Positions 46,802-59,311 of a DNA stretch of 64,000 nt are shown here, in pieces. Origin of the DNA: Fistularia commersonii (taxonomy: Eukaryota > Chordata > Actinopteri > Syngnathiformes > Fistulariidae); contig JBBMNZ010000035.1 of the NCBI GenBank assembly GCA_037954325.1, positions 2,513,501-2,577,500 of the forward strand. The letters run 5' to 3'. The notes below the pieces were generated by a model. That model ran no database searches, was not told where the DNA came from, and saw only the letters and a list, made by a program, of their open reading frames with translations. Every line of letters starts with the position of its first letter. Within the stretch, counting starts at the first letter, position 1. Made by a program: the position numbers and the translations under genes.

Positions 46802-48679
46802 TTAAACCAGCGTGTAGGACTTGGAATACGCCCCCACGTTTTGCTTCTGCAGTCTGCCCAGCGCCGAGGAGCTGCTCTCCAGCAGCGAGTCCCTGGAGCC
46901 CCCCACCTTGCTACTGCTGGCGGGGTTGCTGCCGGTGCTGGAGGTGGAGGCCGTGGCGGCGGCGTTGGAGCTGGGCATGGTGAGAGTCCTCTGCGGCAGG
47001 GTGGCGGTGCCCGAGCCGGCGCCCAGGCCGCCCAGGCCGGAGTGGCCCAGCGTCAGCGCCTGCTGCTTGGAAGAGTCTAGCGTCTTGTGGCGGCCCTGGG
47101 TGTGGTACGCCCGCTGCGTCAGGCTGCGGATGGAGGCCTCCCGCGGCGGCACGGCGGGGCAGGGGTCGTGGAGCTCCCCCTGCTTCCGGAAGAACGGGTC
47201 CGTCTTCATGTAGAGGGGAAGGTTGCAGAACTCGCCTGGGGAGGTCGAGGAGGAGAGCCGACATGTGATGGCGGGACGCGTGGAGGTGAAACGCCGCGCC
47301 GGGACGCTCGGATCGCACTCACTTTTGTTGGCGCGGTGCGGGATGGGCACCGCCACGTTCTTGCCGCGGTCGTAGTCCTGCGGTTTGGGCGGCGAGGCGG
47401 TGAAGCGGCAGATGCCCGGTTCGGACGGCGTGCTCAGGGAGGTCATGCTGTCCGCCGGGTCGTTGGTGCCCGTGGTCATCTGGTCCGAGGAGCTGTCGGA
47501 GATGAAGCACTCGGTGATGGTGAACTTGGCGTGCTGCAGGTGCTCCTCCAACTTGGCGTGCTCGTAGGCCCTCGCCAGCTCCTCGTAGGTGGACGAGGCG
47601 CTCTCCGTCGACACCATGCTGTTGCGGCCCTTATCTGGGAGCCGAAAAAAAAAAACAACAAATAACAATCCGACGCCTTGTCTTTTACGTCGATCCGGGA
47701 TGAAGATGAGGTCATTCGAGGATCCCTGCGAGCTCAGCCTGAAACGGTTCACTTAGCACCACCTAGTGGCCAAAAGTGGAACTGCAGCTGATTTATTGTA
47801 GAAAAACATGTTTTTGCTCATTTAAATTAAAAATAAAATGACATGGTGAAGGGCCAAATAAACATCTAATATATATACCTATATTTTTTTATATTTTATA
47901 CATATATTTCATATATTTTTTTTTATATTTTTTTGAAATTTTTAATATTTAATTAAAGGTTTCTGTTTCGGCAGCCCGCCTTTATGCTTCACGGCGTGTA
48001 TGGAAAAATAGGAAATAGAGTCGTAGAAATGGATAGAAGGTCCTCGCCTGTGTCCTGGGAGAGGCTGGCGCTGTAGCTGTCGCTCTCGGTGGCGGTGATG
48101 CCGTGGGAGCCCATGGTCCTCCAGTCGGAGGTCAGGGTCCGGGCCGAGGCGGTGGACTGGCTCTGGCTGGGCCGGCTCAGCGTCCACTGGCTGGAGTACC
48201 GGTTCCTGGAGCTGTGGGCCGACTTGATGCTCTTCCTGGACACGGGGTCTGGGAGCGGGAGAAGAATCGGAGGGGGATCAGATGCGCCGGCGGACTCCCG
48301 GGTCGGAGACTCGCGCCGGGGCGGCTCGGACTCACTGGTGCCGGGCCGGATGTCCGACATGTCGATCAATGGCCCCGAGTTCTGGATGAGGGCCTGGTGG
48401 TGCAGGGACACGCCGGTGCAGAAGTTCTGCGGGTTCACCGATTGGCTGAACTCGGTGTCCGTCACCGGCACCGCCGCTTTGTCCTCTCCTGTGCGGAAGA
48501 GGCGATTAATTCCCCGCCGCTGACGGAAACTACATGTTTACAAACGGAGCGGCGACTTGCCGATCTGCTTGATGCCCTCCTTGTCCTCGATGAGGAGCTG
48601 AACGCGGGGGATGTCGATGTGGAGCCTCGGCCCCTGAGGAGGCCCCTTCACCGGGGTGTCTATGCTGCGGTTGTTCTTG

Positions 48680-48723
<44 letters not shown>

Positions 48724-48815
48724 CAGACTGCTTCCTCTTACGGCACGAAGCTACCGTTGCACCAAAGAAGACACCTCCACTCACCTGATGAGCATCTCAG
48801 CAAGGCTTTTAGCAT
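46802..48815 (-). other. dscaml1: dscaml1 cytoplasmic exons
   Basis: Exons 48,785-48,815 (31 nt), 48,561-48,679, 48,336-48,488, 48,048-48,248, 47,323-47,634, 46,802-47,235. The donor after 48,561 reads G|GCAAGT and that after 48,048 reads CAG|GCGAGG: no in-frame GT donor is present at either, and GC donors restore the conserved joins KQIGEDKAA and SQDTDKGRN. The acceptor at 48,680 follows directly on a TG repeat of about 17 units. The last exon encodes a serine/threonine-rich tail ending in the PDZ ligand. Confidence 0.85.
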
Positions 48816-51800
48816 CTGAAAGAAAAGACGAGTTGAAATCAGGAAATGTCGAGATGTGACGTTAGCCTTATTAACATCTTAATACTGTAATAACATGTGT
48901 TATTAAGGTGTTATTAACACTGTAATAACGCCTTTACACTGGTAACTCCCGAGCATACCCGTCCAGTTGCCCTTACCTCGGAGTCGCTTGAGCCGCTTCT
49001 CCTTGCGCTTCTTGCGGATGATGAAGAGCAGGGCCACGCCCAGGGTGACCAGGATGACCGGGGAGCCGATGGAGAAGAGCTTCTTCACGTCGTCGCCCTC
49101 GCCGCGTGCAGATTTGATGGGCGGGATCGTGCCTGCCGGGCGCAGGGAGGGCAATGACACGGTAATAATGTCGTTATAAATGATGAATAGCGGCCAATAA
49201 TTAGAGGTCTTATGTCCTAGTGCTGTTCCTACGGCGCCATGTAGCGCGATTTCCGCCGTAAGTCAAGGCTCACATACAGTACCATCGCTCATCTATGCTA
49301 TCAGAGTGGAGTCTGGAGAAGCATACAAGTATAGGGTACGTGTATGTGCTTTTTATCATCAATGAGCCGATGTTTGTCTGGGTTTCGCTCTTTTTTCAGA
49401 GTTTTGTGATATCTATTTCTGTTCCCATGGAGATGGCTTTCCTTTGCTTCGAAGCACTGCCGTTAAAAAGTTCCCCCAAAAAACAACACAAATGAGAACG
49501 TAAATGTATGTAAATTGGAAGTGCTGTAGTCGTCCTCCCTTCCCGTCTTGATAAATTCACGGGAGTTGGGGATGTAACCAGGAAATGCCGTCGGTCGAAG
49601 ATGTTGGAAACAAATCGGGAGGTCATCGGAACTCACATACGGTATCTTACGTAAATGCAAATGGAGCTCACGTATGTGAGCAGAGTGAGGTCTGGAGAAG
49701 CATACAAGTACAGGCTACGTGTATGTGCTTTTTATCATCAATGAGCCGATGTTTGTCTGGGTTTCGCTCTTTTTTCAGAGTTTTGTGATATCTATTTCTG
49801 TTCCCATGGAGATGGCTTTCCTTTGCTTCGAAGCACTGCCGTCAAAAAGTTCCCCCAAAAAACAACACAAATGAGTACGTAAATGTAGGCAAAGCTGTCT
49901 TCCTGTCAATTAGAAGTGCTGTAATCGTCCTCCCTTCCCGTCTTGATAAATTCACGGGAGTAGGGGATGTAACCAGGGAATGCCGTCGGTCGAGGATGTT
50001 GGAAACAAATCGGGAGGTCCTCGGAAATCACATACGGTATCTTACTAAAATGCAAATGTAGCTAACTTATGTGAACAGAGTGGGGTCTGGAGAAACATAC
50101 AAGTACGGGACCGGTTTTTGCGCATGTTCAAGTATACCCATTTATCGGTGATGATCATCGAGAAAGTCGTGGCCAAGCAGCCAAACGATGCTCCCGGCGT
50201 TTGGGCTGTTTTGTTCGATCTAATTTCACTTCTGCGTAGATCTTTCCTTTTTCTTCGAGCCACAACGAAGGGCAAAAGGTTCCCACAAACTCAAACGAAA
50301 ACAAGTACGACCGGCGAACGGAAGCAAAGCCGTCTTCCTCGGCCCGGGACGACCGCACTGTACTCACTGCCGTCGTAGTCGGTCGTGGCGAACTGGGAGC
50401 TCTGGTTCCCGCAGCCGGCACTGTTGCAGGCCTTCATCTTCAGCTCGTACCAGGTGGCCTCCCGCAGCTCGCTGAGGAAGAGCTGCGTGGTGGAGTTGGC
50501 CCTCAGGCTCTGCCACGCCCATGTGCCCTTGGGCCTGAAGTCCAGCATCAGGTCGGTGATGGGGCATCCGCCGCTGGTCCAGCCCTGGAGGTTGAGCCCG
50601 GCGTGGGTGGAGTTGATGTGGGTGAGCAGCGGCTGGTCCTTGTTGAACACGGGCTCTGAGGAGGACAAGATGAAGACGAGGTCCAGTTTTTACGCAGAAG
50701 CTGCATTTCTTCCCTTTCCCTCGTCTCCTCCAGGTCCAGGTCCGGGTCCGGGTCCGGGTCCGGGTCCGGGTCCTCACCTCTGCCGTGGGTCTTCGCCTCG
50801 ATGATCTCGCTGATGCGCCCCGAGCCCACGCTGTTCTTCGCCGCCAGCTTGACCTTGTACCAGGTGCCGCAGCGCAGGTTGTCCAGGCGGAAGGAGCGCT
50901 CGGTGGAGCTAATGAAGACGTCCCTCCACTCCTCGGTGTTGTCCACAGAGTACTGCAGCACGAACCCTGCGGGAGGTCGGAGCTTCACACGTCAGACGCA
51001 AGAACTTCGCCGGCCGGAAGGGGAAGGGACGCACGGGAACGTGAACAAGGGGGAAGCTGTTGCAGCTGTTAGCCACCAGGAGGCAGCAGTTAGCAACAAA
51101 TCAGTTTACCAGTCTTCCCTAACCCAGACACAACCTCCCCTTGTTTACGTTGCCACAAGCGTTCATTCATTCATTCATTCATTCACCCTTTCATTAATAC
51201 ATGATATGGAGACATACAACTATTGACCCTCTCGATTATACCATATATGGTCAAATGCAACCATTCCTCCTCTCATTCAGACCTCATGTAGCCACACAAC
51301 TATTGACCCTTTCATCCACATCAAATGGACATACAAGTACTGACCCTCTCATTAATACCATATATGGTCAAATGCCACCATTCACCCTGTCATTCGCATG
51401 TCTGAGAAATTTTGGGGTCTCCAATGAACCTCCAGCATGTTTTTGGCCGAATCCGGAGAAGCTCAAGCAGACACGGGTAGAACCTGGAGACTCCAAGCAA
51501 AAAGGCCGCCTACGGGAATCCACCTGTGGACTTCCTGGCCGCGAGGCGGATGCTCTAACCGCTACGAGCATTCAAAGATTCGACACGAGGCGGAGGAAGA
51601 TCTACCTCTGATGGAGCTCCCGCCGTTGTCCCCTGGGATCCAGGCCAAGGTGATGGAGGAGGTTGAGGTGGTGGAGACGGTCAGCCTGGGCTGGTCCGGA
51701 GGAACTGCGCGGGAGTGACATTTTCCTTTCAAGAAATCCGGCAAATGACGTTAAACAAATGCCAAACCTTCCTTACTCACCTTGCACCACCAGGTCCACT

Positions 51801-54800
51801 ATGATGGTGTCGAAGCCCAGGGTGTTGGTGGCCGTGCAGGTGTAGAACCCGGAGTCCTCGGCTTTGACGGAGCGCAACACCAGCGTGCCGTTGGGCAGGA
51901 TCTGCCTCTGGCCGTCAGCCGTCACCGGGACGTCGGACTTGTCGCTGGCGACGGCAAGAAGGGGAAGGGTCACGGCGCGGGAGCGGCTAACGGGAGCGGC
52001 TAACGGGAGCGGCTGCGCGGCGGGACGACCTCTGACCTCTCTTTGGTCCACTTGATAGTCGGGGCCGGCTCGCCCACCGAGCTGCACGGCAGCCGCACCT
52101 CCTTCATCCAGGGCGTGGTCACCGTGCCTCCGAAGGACAGGATCTTGGCGGGGACTGCGAAGCGGATCAGAACATCTCCATGATGGATCCACCTCCTCTT
52201 CCCTCCCTTCTGTTTTCCCTTCCCTGCAGCTGAATCTTTCCCTCTCTCCCCAGGGGTCGTTTCACCCGGGGTCGCCCCTGTTCATCGCCACATAATTAAC
52301 AACCGCGTCCGTCGCCGGCCGATCGATACCTCGGCTGTCGATCGATACCGCGGAAGGAGGCCGGGAAAAGCGGACTTCCCGGTGCTCCTCTTCCACCCTT
52401 CTCGGCTAACCTTTACAGAAATGTCTTGTAGGACCGCACCTTTCCCGGCGGGCTCCACCGTGACCTTTGCGCTGATGTTGCCGCGGCCGGCGGTCGTCAC
52501 GGCGGCGGCCCAGATGTGATACTGCTTGCCGCGGGTGAGGTGGGTGATGCGGTAGAAGAGCATCTCCGGGTTGGCCTCGTACTCGCTGGGCGCCTGGCGG
52601 GGAAGGGAAAAGCGGAGCGCGTTCATCTTAATCTTGAGATAATCCGGAATATTCACCCCCCCTGACAACAAAATGGATTCTTTTAAAAAAAAAAAAAATC
52701 CGCCTTAAAGAAGAGATGGCGGCTCTCAACCGGTCGGACCTGTTCGGACGGGCCCTCGGATTCGCACGAAAAACCACACACACACACACACACACCGAGA
52801 TAAGTAAGTGTGTGTGCTCATCTTTAGCTCCTTTCACCATTTGCTTTTCTCTCTTCATCCATTGCTGTCAAGAGAGGCGGACCATGTGTGTGTGTGTGTG
52901 TGTGTGTGTGTTTAGGGGGGTGCGAACATTCCTCCGGAACAGCGGCGGTGTTGTGGTGATCCAGGGAGTGATACAGGGAGATAATGAAAAGACGGACAAA
53001 AGCACTCTCATCTCGATGTGACTGATACCCTCCTCTGCTCCTCCTTCCTCCCTGCCGGTCTGTCTGTCACCCTCCTCCTCCTCCTCCTCATCCCTTTTTT
53101 TTTTTTTTATTTTAACCCCCTCCCCTTCCTCTCTCACTCTAATGGTGTGTCTTTCTCTCAGCTTCCCCTCCCCGCCTCATTTGCATGGCGCTCGTGCACA
53201 GGAAACCGCCGAGTGTTTATGAATAATGTGAAAGTGGGATTTCCAGCCGCCGCCGCCGCCGCTCGTCTGCGCATCATCCCACCGAATCTGAAACGCCGCT
53301 AAAATACGGCGTTTATAAATAGAAAATGTTGAAATGTGATCCGTGTGTGTGTGTGTGTGTGTGTGCGCATATCTGATGCGGCAGTAGCGACGCGAGCACG
53401 CGCGTGTGAGCTTGTTCTCGGCCTCATTTGCATATCTACGTCTCATCACGTTGCCAAGACAACCTCATCTGTTCATCTGGGGAGGGCAGGAAATAAAGCG
53501 CAAGAGCGGCACCAGAACACACACACACACACACACACACACGCATGCACGCACGCACGTGGGTGTGCGACACAGGTTCAATTAAGAACAAGGGTTAAAT
53601 TGATGTTTTAGATTTTTATCGGATCTTTTCCGACTCACCGGTTGCCCAGATCCGGGACTGGAGCAGTAGATGGTGTACTTGCGGATCACGCCGTTGGGTT
53701 TGTGGGGAGGCAACCAGGACACCACCACGCTGCTCAGGGAGGACGGCACCGCCTTGATGCCGGCCGGCGGCCCGGGCACTGCGGGGGGAGGGAAAAAAAA
53801 AAAAAAAAAACACACCACCGCGGGTTTCATCATGGCTTCCAGGGTGTTAAAATTGCACAAAAAGCCTTGCAGGGGCGCCATCACAAAGGTGGCTAAGGTT
53901 AGCATGATGCTAAATCTGTGGATACACCCGTGATGCACTTGTGTGTGTGTGTGTGTGTGTAGCGGGGAGTGCCGGGTGTTGGACGGCCATTAAAGTGATC
54001 TGGCTTGTTTGCAGATTTCTGGTCTTATCCCGCGCTAAGCCGCTCTGGGAGGACTTGAAAGGCGCCCCTCTGGACACGCAGACATATGTTCATTAAGACG
54101 CCGGTCAGCAGCTCGTCGACTCGCCGCCGCCGCCGCTCGCCGTTTCTCCCAAACAGATTACACCCTCTGGTCTGATCCCCCTCGTCAGCCGCTTCGGCTT
54201 TGACGCCGAGCGGCGCCCTAATGCTCCGATTACGAGTGATCCGCCGAGGGGAGTTTTAAAATGGATGCGCACTTTGCGGGGAAAACACAACTGGTCCCGG
54301 ACATAAATATCAGGTGCATCTGACGCAGGGGCCTCCTCTCGGGGGTCCACAGGACAGCGACTCCTTTCTCCTGCATGCCGGGACCCCCCGCCGTCCCCTC
54401 ATTCAGCCCAGGAAATACTCCCGGCTCCATTCGTTCTGCACTTTACATCTAGCCGGCGAGGGTTTTTGAAATAAAAGAAGAATGATGGGTGCAGAGGCGG
54501 GGGTGGGTGGGCCTCATTATCATAGCTGGACCTTGGGAAGGAAAGGAAAGGGATGGGAAGGGAAGGGAAGGGAAGGGAAGGGAAGGGAAGGGAAGGGAAG
54601 GGAAGGGAAGGGAAGGGAAGGGAAGGGAAGGGAAGGGAAGGGAAGGGAAGGGAAGGGAACGCAAGGCAAGGGAAGGGAACGCCAGGCAAGGGAAGGGAAC
54701 GCCAGGTAAGGGAAAGAAAGAGAAGGGAAGGGAAGGGAAGGGAAGGGAAGGGAAGGGAAGGGAAGGGAAGGGAAGGGAAGGGAAGGGAAGGGAAGGGAAG

Positions 54801-57800
54801 GGAAGGGAACGCAAGGCAAGGGAAAGAAAGAGAAGGGAAGGGAAGGGAAGGGAAGGGAAGGGAAGGGAAGGGAAGGGAAGGGAAGGGAAGGGAAGGGAAG
54901 GGAAGGGAAGGGAAGGGGTATGGTAGTTAAGTCCCATCTGGTGCCCAAAATCTGCCCGGGTGTCCAGACAGGCAATCGTGCTGCTGCTCTGCCAGCGTCG
55001 GGGACATGGACAGGGAGGGGGTTGGGGTGGAGAGGCCCCAAATTGGGGCGCAACAGCCCGACCCCCACCCTTGGACGTCACGGTAACGGCGCCGGCACGC
55101 TCCAACGAACGCCCCGGATACCCCGCTCCGGTTGTCACGGCTAAGATATGACATTTGCCGACGGCGACGTGACATTTCCACTGATGCCTTGTCGGCCCAC
55201 AATGGGGGCGTGTGATCATCTCCTTATCTTCTCCCTCTTCAAACCCCGGCGCTCCTCCTTCCCCGCCTCCGTAAAGAGACACGGATCTCGCTGTAATCCC
55301 TCCTCCAATGGTGTAAGCAGAAAATTAATTCTTTCTAATCCGGGCGGAGTTAATCCCTCCGCCTATGGCTGCTGGGAGGTGAAGCCGGCTGACGGCTGAC
55401 TTCTGCATGCTACCTTCTGCGAGGAGGAGCTCCTCTGCCCCTCGGTTGAGGCCCGGGGGGGCCTCACAACTGAAGGCCCAAAGCCTCTTAAATCTCATTA
55501 GCACTACTAATGGAGCTTCCTAGCATAAATGAGCCTTTGTCATGGTTGTGAGATATGGCCTTGCACCCCCTGAACCCCCCGCACCCTCCTAGCACGTTTA
55601 GCCTCCAAGCACAATGCCCTCTTTTCTCTGTTTGGACATTTATTCACTTGAATACACAGCAGGGAGCTTCGTCACGGCGCTACACATCGTCGTATCAATG
55701 CCTATGCTAACAGTCGATGCTACCGAGCAGCCCCCCCGGTTGGTTTAGGGTCAACAAAACAACGGGACGATGGCTTGGCGAAGCTAAGATGTACGATACG
55801 TTGGATATATTTCGGCGAATCTACGAAGTTGTTGAGGTTCACACAAGGAAGCAGAGTTCCTCCTGGCCGTGACATTTTCCAAGGAACTTTTTGCAGCTCC
55901 AAGAACCTTTTTGGGCAGAGGGCCGTTGTTTCGTGCATTAGGACAGCAGAGGAACTGGGGACTGTGGACCTCAGGTCCTAGAACCATCTTAGCTCCTACT
56001 CCGAGGCAGGCTCTTTGGTGACAGGTAGAACTCATAAGACACGGCCACATCCAAATACTTCTTGTGGACCACCATTTTATATCTAGCGGTGTCACAGGCC
56101 AGAGGTCTTTTTGCGCGGAAATGGACAGAACCGGCAGTTATCTGGCAAGCTCTGCCACAGAGGGGTTTCTGGGGCTCGCAGAAGGACATCAGAGAACATC
56201 ATAGTTACCCAATACTCTACGGTTATTATCCCAACTATGAAGGACACGTATGCTTCCGCATCCTTGCTCTATGTTGGCGGCTTCCTGTACTTCTTCTGAG
56301 GGGGGTTGTTTTTGAGGGTAGTGCTTAGGGTGCATGTCACCCTTCCCTGGTCCCTTACTGCTTGAGTGACTGCAAACTAAATCATACCCCTGAAGGAGGC
56401 TAGTTCCTGGAACCAAACTGGAGCTCGGACACTGTCCGAAGGGTGCTGGACTCCTCGGGGAGTGCTAAGCCTTACTAGCTGCATTCCAGCCTCAGCTGCC
56501 GGACCCCCTAAGCCTGGATAACCTTCTACACGATTGTTTTCAGACACTGCGCGAGACTCCAAGAAGCACAAGCAGCCAAGACAACAATGAGGTCAGCCAT
56601 GGTAGTTTGACTCACGGTCCTCGCGGGTCTGGATGTACAGGACGTTGCTGCGGACGCCGTCCCCCGCTTGCGTGTAGGCCAGCACCTGGACGCTGTAATT
56701 GGTGAACTTCTCCAGCCCCCGGAGCTCCACCTGCTCCCGCGTGGTGGTGATGTTCTGCATCTCCCCCCATTCTAGGGAGCGGGGGGCAATTTAGAGGTGG
56801 AGGTCAGTCAGAGCGCTAACGCTAGGCGAGAATGCAATATTGTGTATTAACGGTGGGCGGCGGGGAGGAAGGGAGGAGGCTACGGCGATGATGGAAATGA
56901 TGGAGGTTGGAGGGACCTGCGTTTTCTTGCGAATAAGCATCTCATCTTTGATAACAGCTCAATAGTTACATTTTAATCGCTCATCCCATCTCGCTAAGCT
57001 AATCAGCTAGCGGCTCCAGGTTGAAGCCCTCCAACCTCCCGACTGTAACCACAGCTTTCCTTCTCAGGAACCGGGTACTTCTAGGTGAAGGTTGCCGTCC
57101 ACACGGGAAAAGGGAAGTGCGTGATGGAGATGGCGCTAGCACACATCGACAAAGATGGCGGGTGGTGACGGGCAAGTGAAGTTTTAAAATGAGATAGATG
57201 ATAATTACTCTGCATTGGCCACTGGGCCCGGGCCCCGCAGCACCCACCTCCGTCAGGGAAGAGGGACCAGAACACCACCCGGTAGCCTTTCAGCACGCCG
57301 TGCAGCGTCAGCCGCGGAGGCTCCGCCCACGTGATCACCGCCTCGTCCGACGTCACGGAAATAGCCCGTACGTTCTGCGGCGGTTCGCTGGGCACTGCGG
57401 AGAACGGGGGGGGGAAACAAATCAGTCAAACTAGCTCTCGGCGGCGGCGGCGGCGGCGGCGGCGTGTTCACAAGCTAGCTAGCGGAGCATGGGAAGGAAA
57501 GCTACGCCTCGCTAGTGTGTGTTTGTAGGCTCGGGGAACGGCATGAATAGTAAGTAAATGCAAACCAGGAGGGGCCGCCATCTTTACTGTTCACACACGA
57601 CAGGAAGTGCCCATATATTCCTCATTGTTTGCAAAAAAAAAAAGGTGAATATAGACGCGAGGGGGGGAGCCGAGAAAGGCGGCGGCGGAGGAGCGGGCAG
57701 ACGTTTAGAGAGTAATGGGTCTCCTTGTTCCTCCCTCGCTTTCTACCAGCCTAATGAGGGTGCTAATTAAAGTAGAGAGAATAATGGGGGGATGTGCCGC

Positions 57801-59270
57801 CGATTCATCACTACCATTTTGTTCCGGTGCGTGCACGTGTGTGAACAGCAGCCGTTTTGAGTTGACGTGCAACGGTGTCGCCGCGTTCGACCGGTGCGTA
57901 GCTTTTAGCCAAATCAAAGATATGCTGCATGGATCTTCTCCTCCTCGGCCTTCCCTTCCTCCGGACGCGTTATTGACCCGGTAAACGCGTGTCAAAAAAC
58001 AAAACAAACACAAAAAAACCAAAACAGACGGCGGGTTTTAAGTTTTGCGCTTCGCCCTCGAGCTTCATCCCCTCCACGAAGCCTCCGGGAGGAAAAAAAA
58101 TAACATTTCACTGAAGTTACATACATATATATATAACATAGCGAGAGAGAAAAGTCGTATATATTGTATATTAAATCACATCAGAAATCTCTGTTTACAT
58201 ATGCATGTATGTGACAGTATATAAACCCTAATTTCTGGACTATAAGACGCTAATTTGTGGATTTTTTGGGAGGTTAACGCCGCCAAAACATTTAACCTTA
58301 TCACACCAAGATAGCGATCAGCTGGAGTAGCACAAAGCACGGATGGACTTTTCCTTGTGTTATGTATTATTATTTATCTTTTTCATCATTTCCATTACAT
58401 TTGCGTGTAAATATCTCACGTTACAACATGAACGGCTGCGGCTTATAGACACGTGCGGCCTATTTATGTACACATATTTTTATTTTGTTATTTTTAGCTG
58501 CTGCGGCTTATATTCAGGTGCGCTCGATAGTCCAGTAATTACGGATTAATTACTTTATGTATTATATATATAATATAGGGAGAGGGTTTTTAAAGTTGTA
58601 CATAAAATCACTTTAGAAATATCTGTGCACGTATGCATGTGTGCATGTATGTGTACAGGTACATGCATGTGTACGTGCACGAATGTATGTGTATGGATTT
58701 GTGTTTGTGCATGTACAGTATTCGTATGTGTATAGTATGTGCACGTGAGTGTATGTGCATGTGTGTATATGTGTGTATATATGTACATGTGCGGTTGTGT
58801 GTACACGTAGGTGTGTGTGCATGTATACGTAGGTGTGTGTGTAGGTGTGTATCCCTGTGTGTGCATGTACAGCACATGTATGTTCACGTGAATGTGTGTG
58901 TGCATGTGTGTACATGTGCATGTGTAGGCTACATACGTGTACCATACGTGTACTAGTGTGTATGCACATGTGCGTGTGTGTACCTCTGTGTGTATATAAT
59001 ATGTGTGTGTGTATTCATGTGTTTACATGTGTTCAGCTCTATGTACACATGCATATATAGGTTTATCTGTATGTATCTCCGTGTGTGTACATGCGTGCGT
59101 ACATATGTGTATCTCACGAGTGTGTATATTGGTGTCTATGTGCAAGTGTGTACGTGTAAATGCACGTGCATGCGCATCTCCGTGTTCCTGTATACATAGG
59201 TATATCGTGTGTGCATGTTTGTGTATCTTTATGTGTATGTGTATGTGTACTCGTGTATATGTGTGCGTTT

Positions 59271-59311
<41 letters not shown>

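Noticed and set aside
54449..55282. Frames encoding repeated LPFPSLPFPS or GREGKGREGK peptides
   Set aside because: Pure products of the GGGAA array in an intron.
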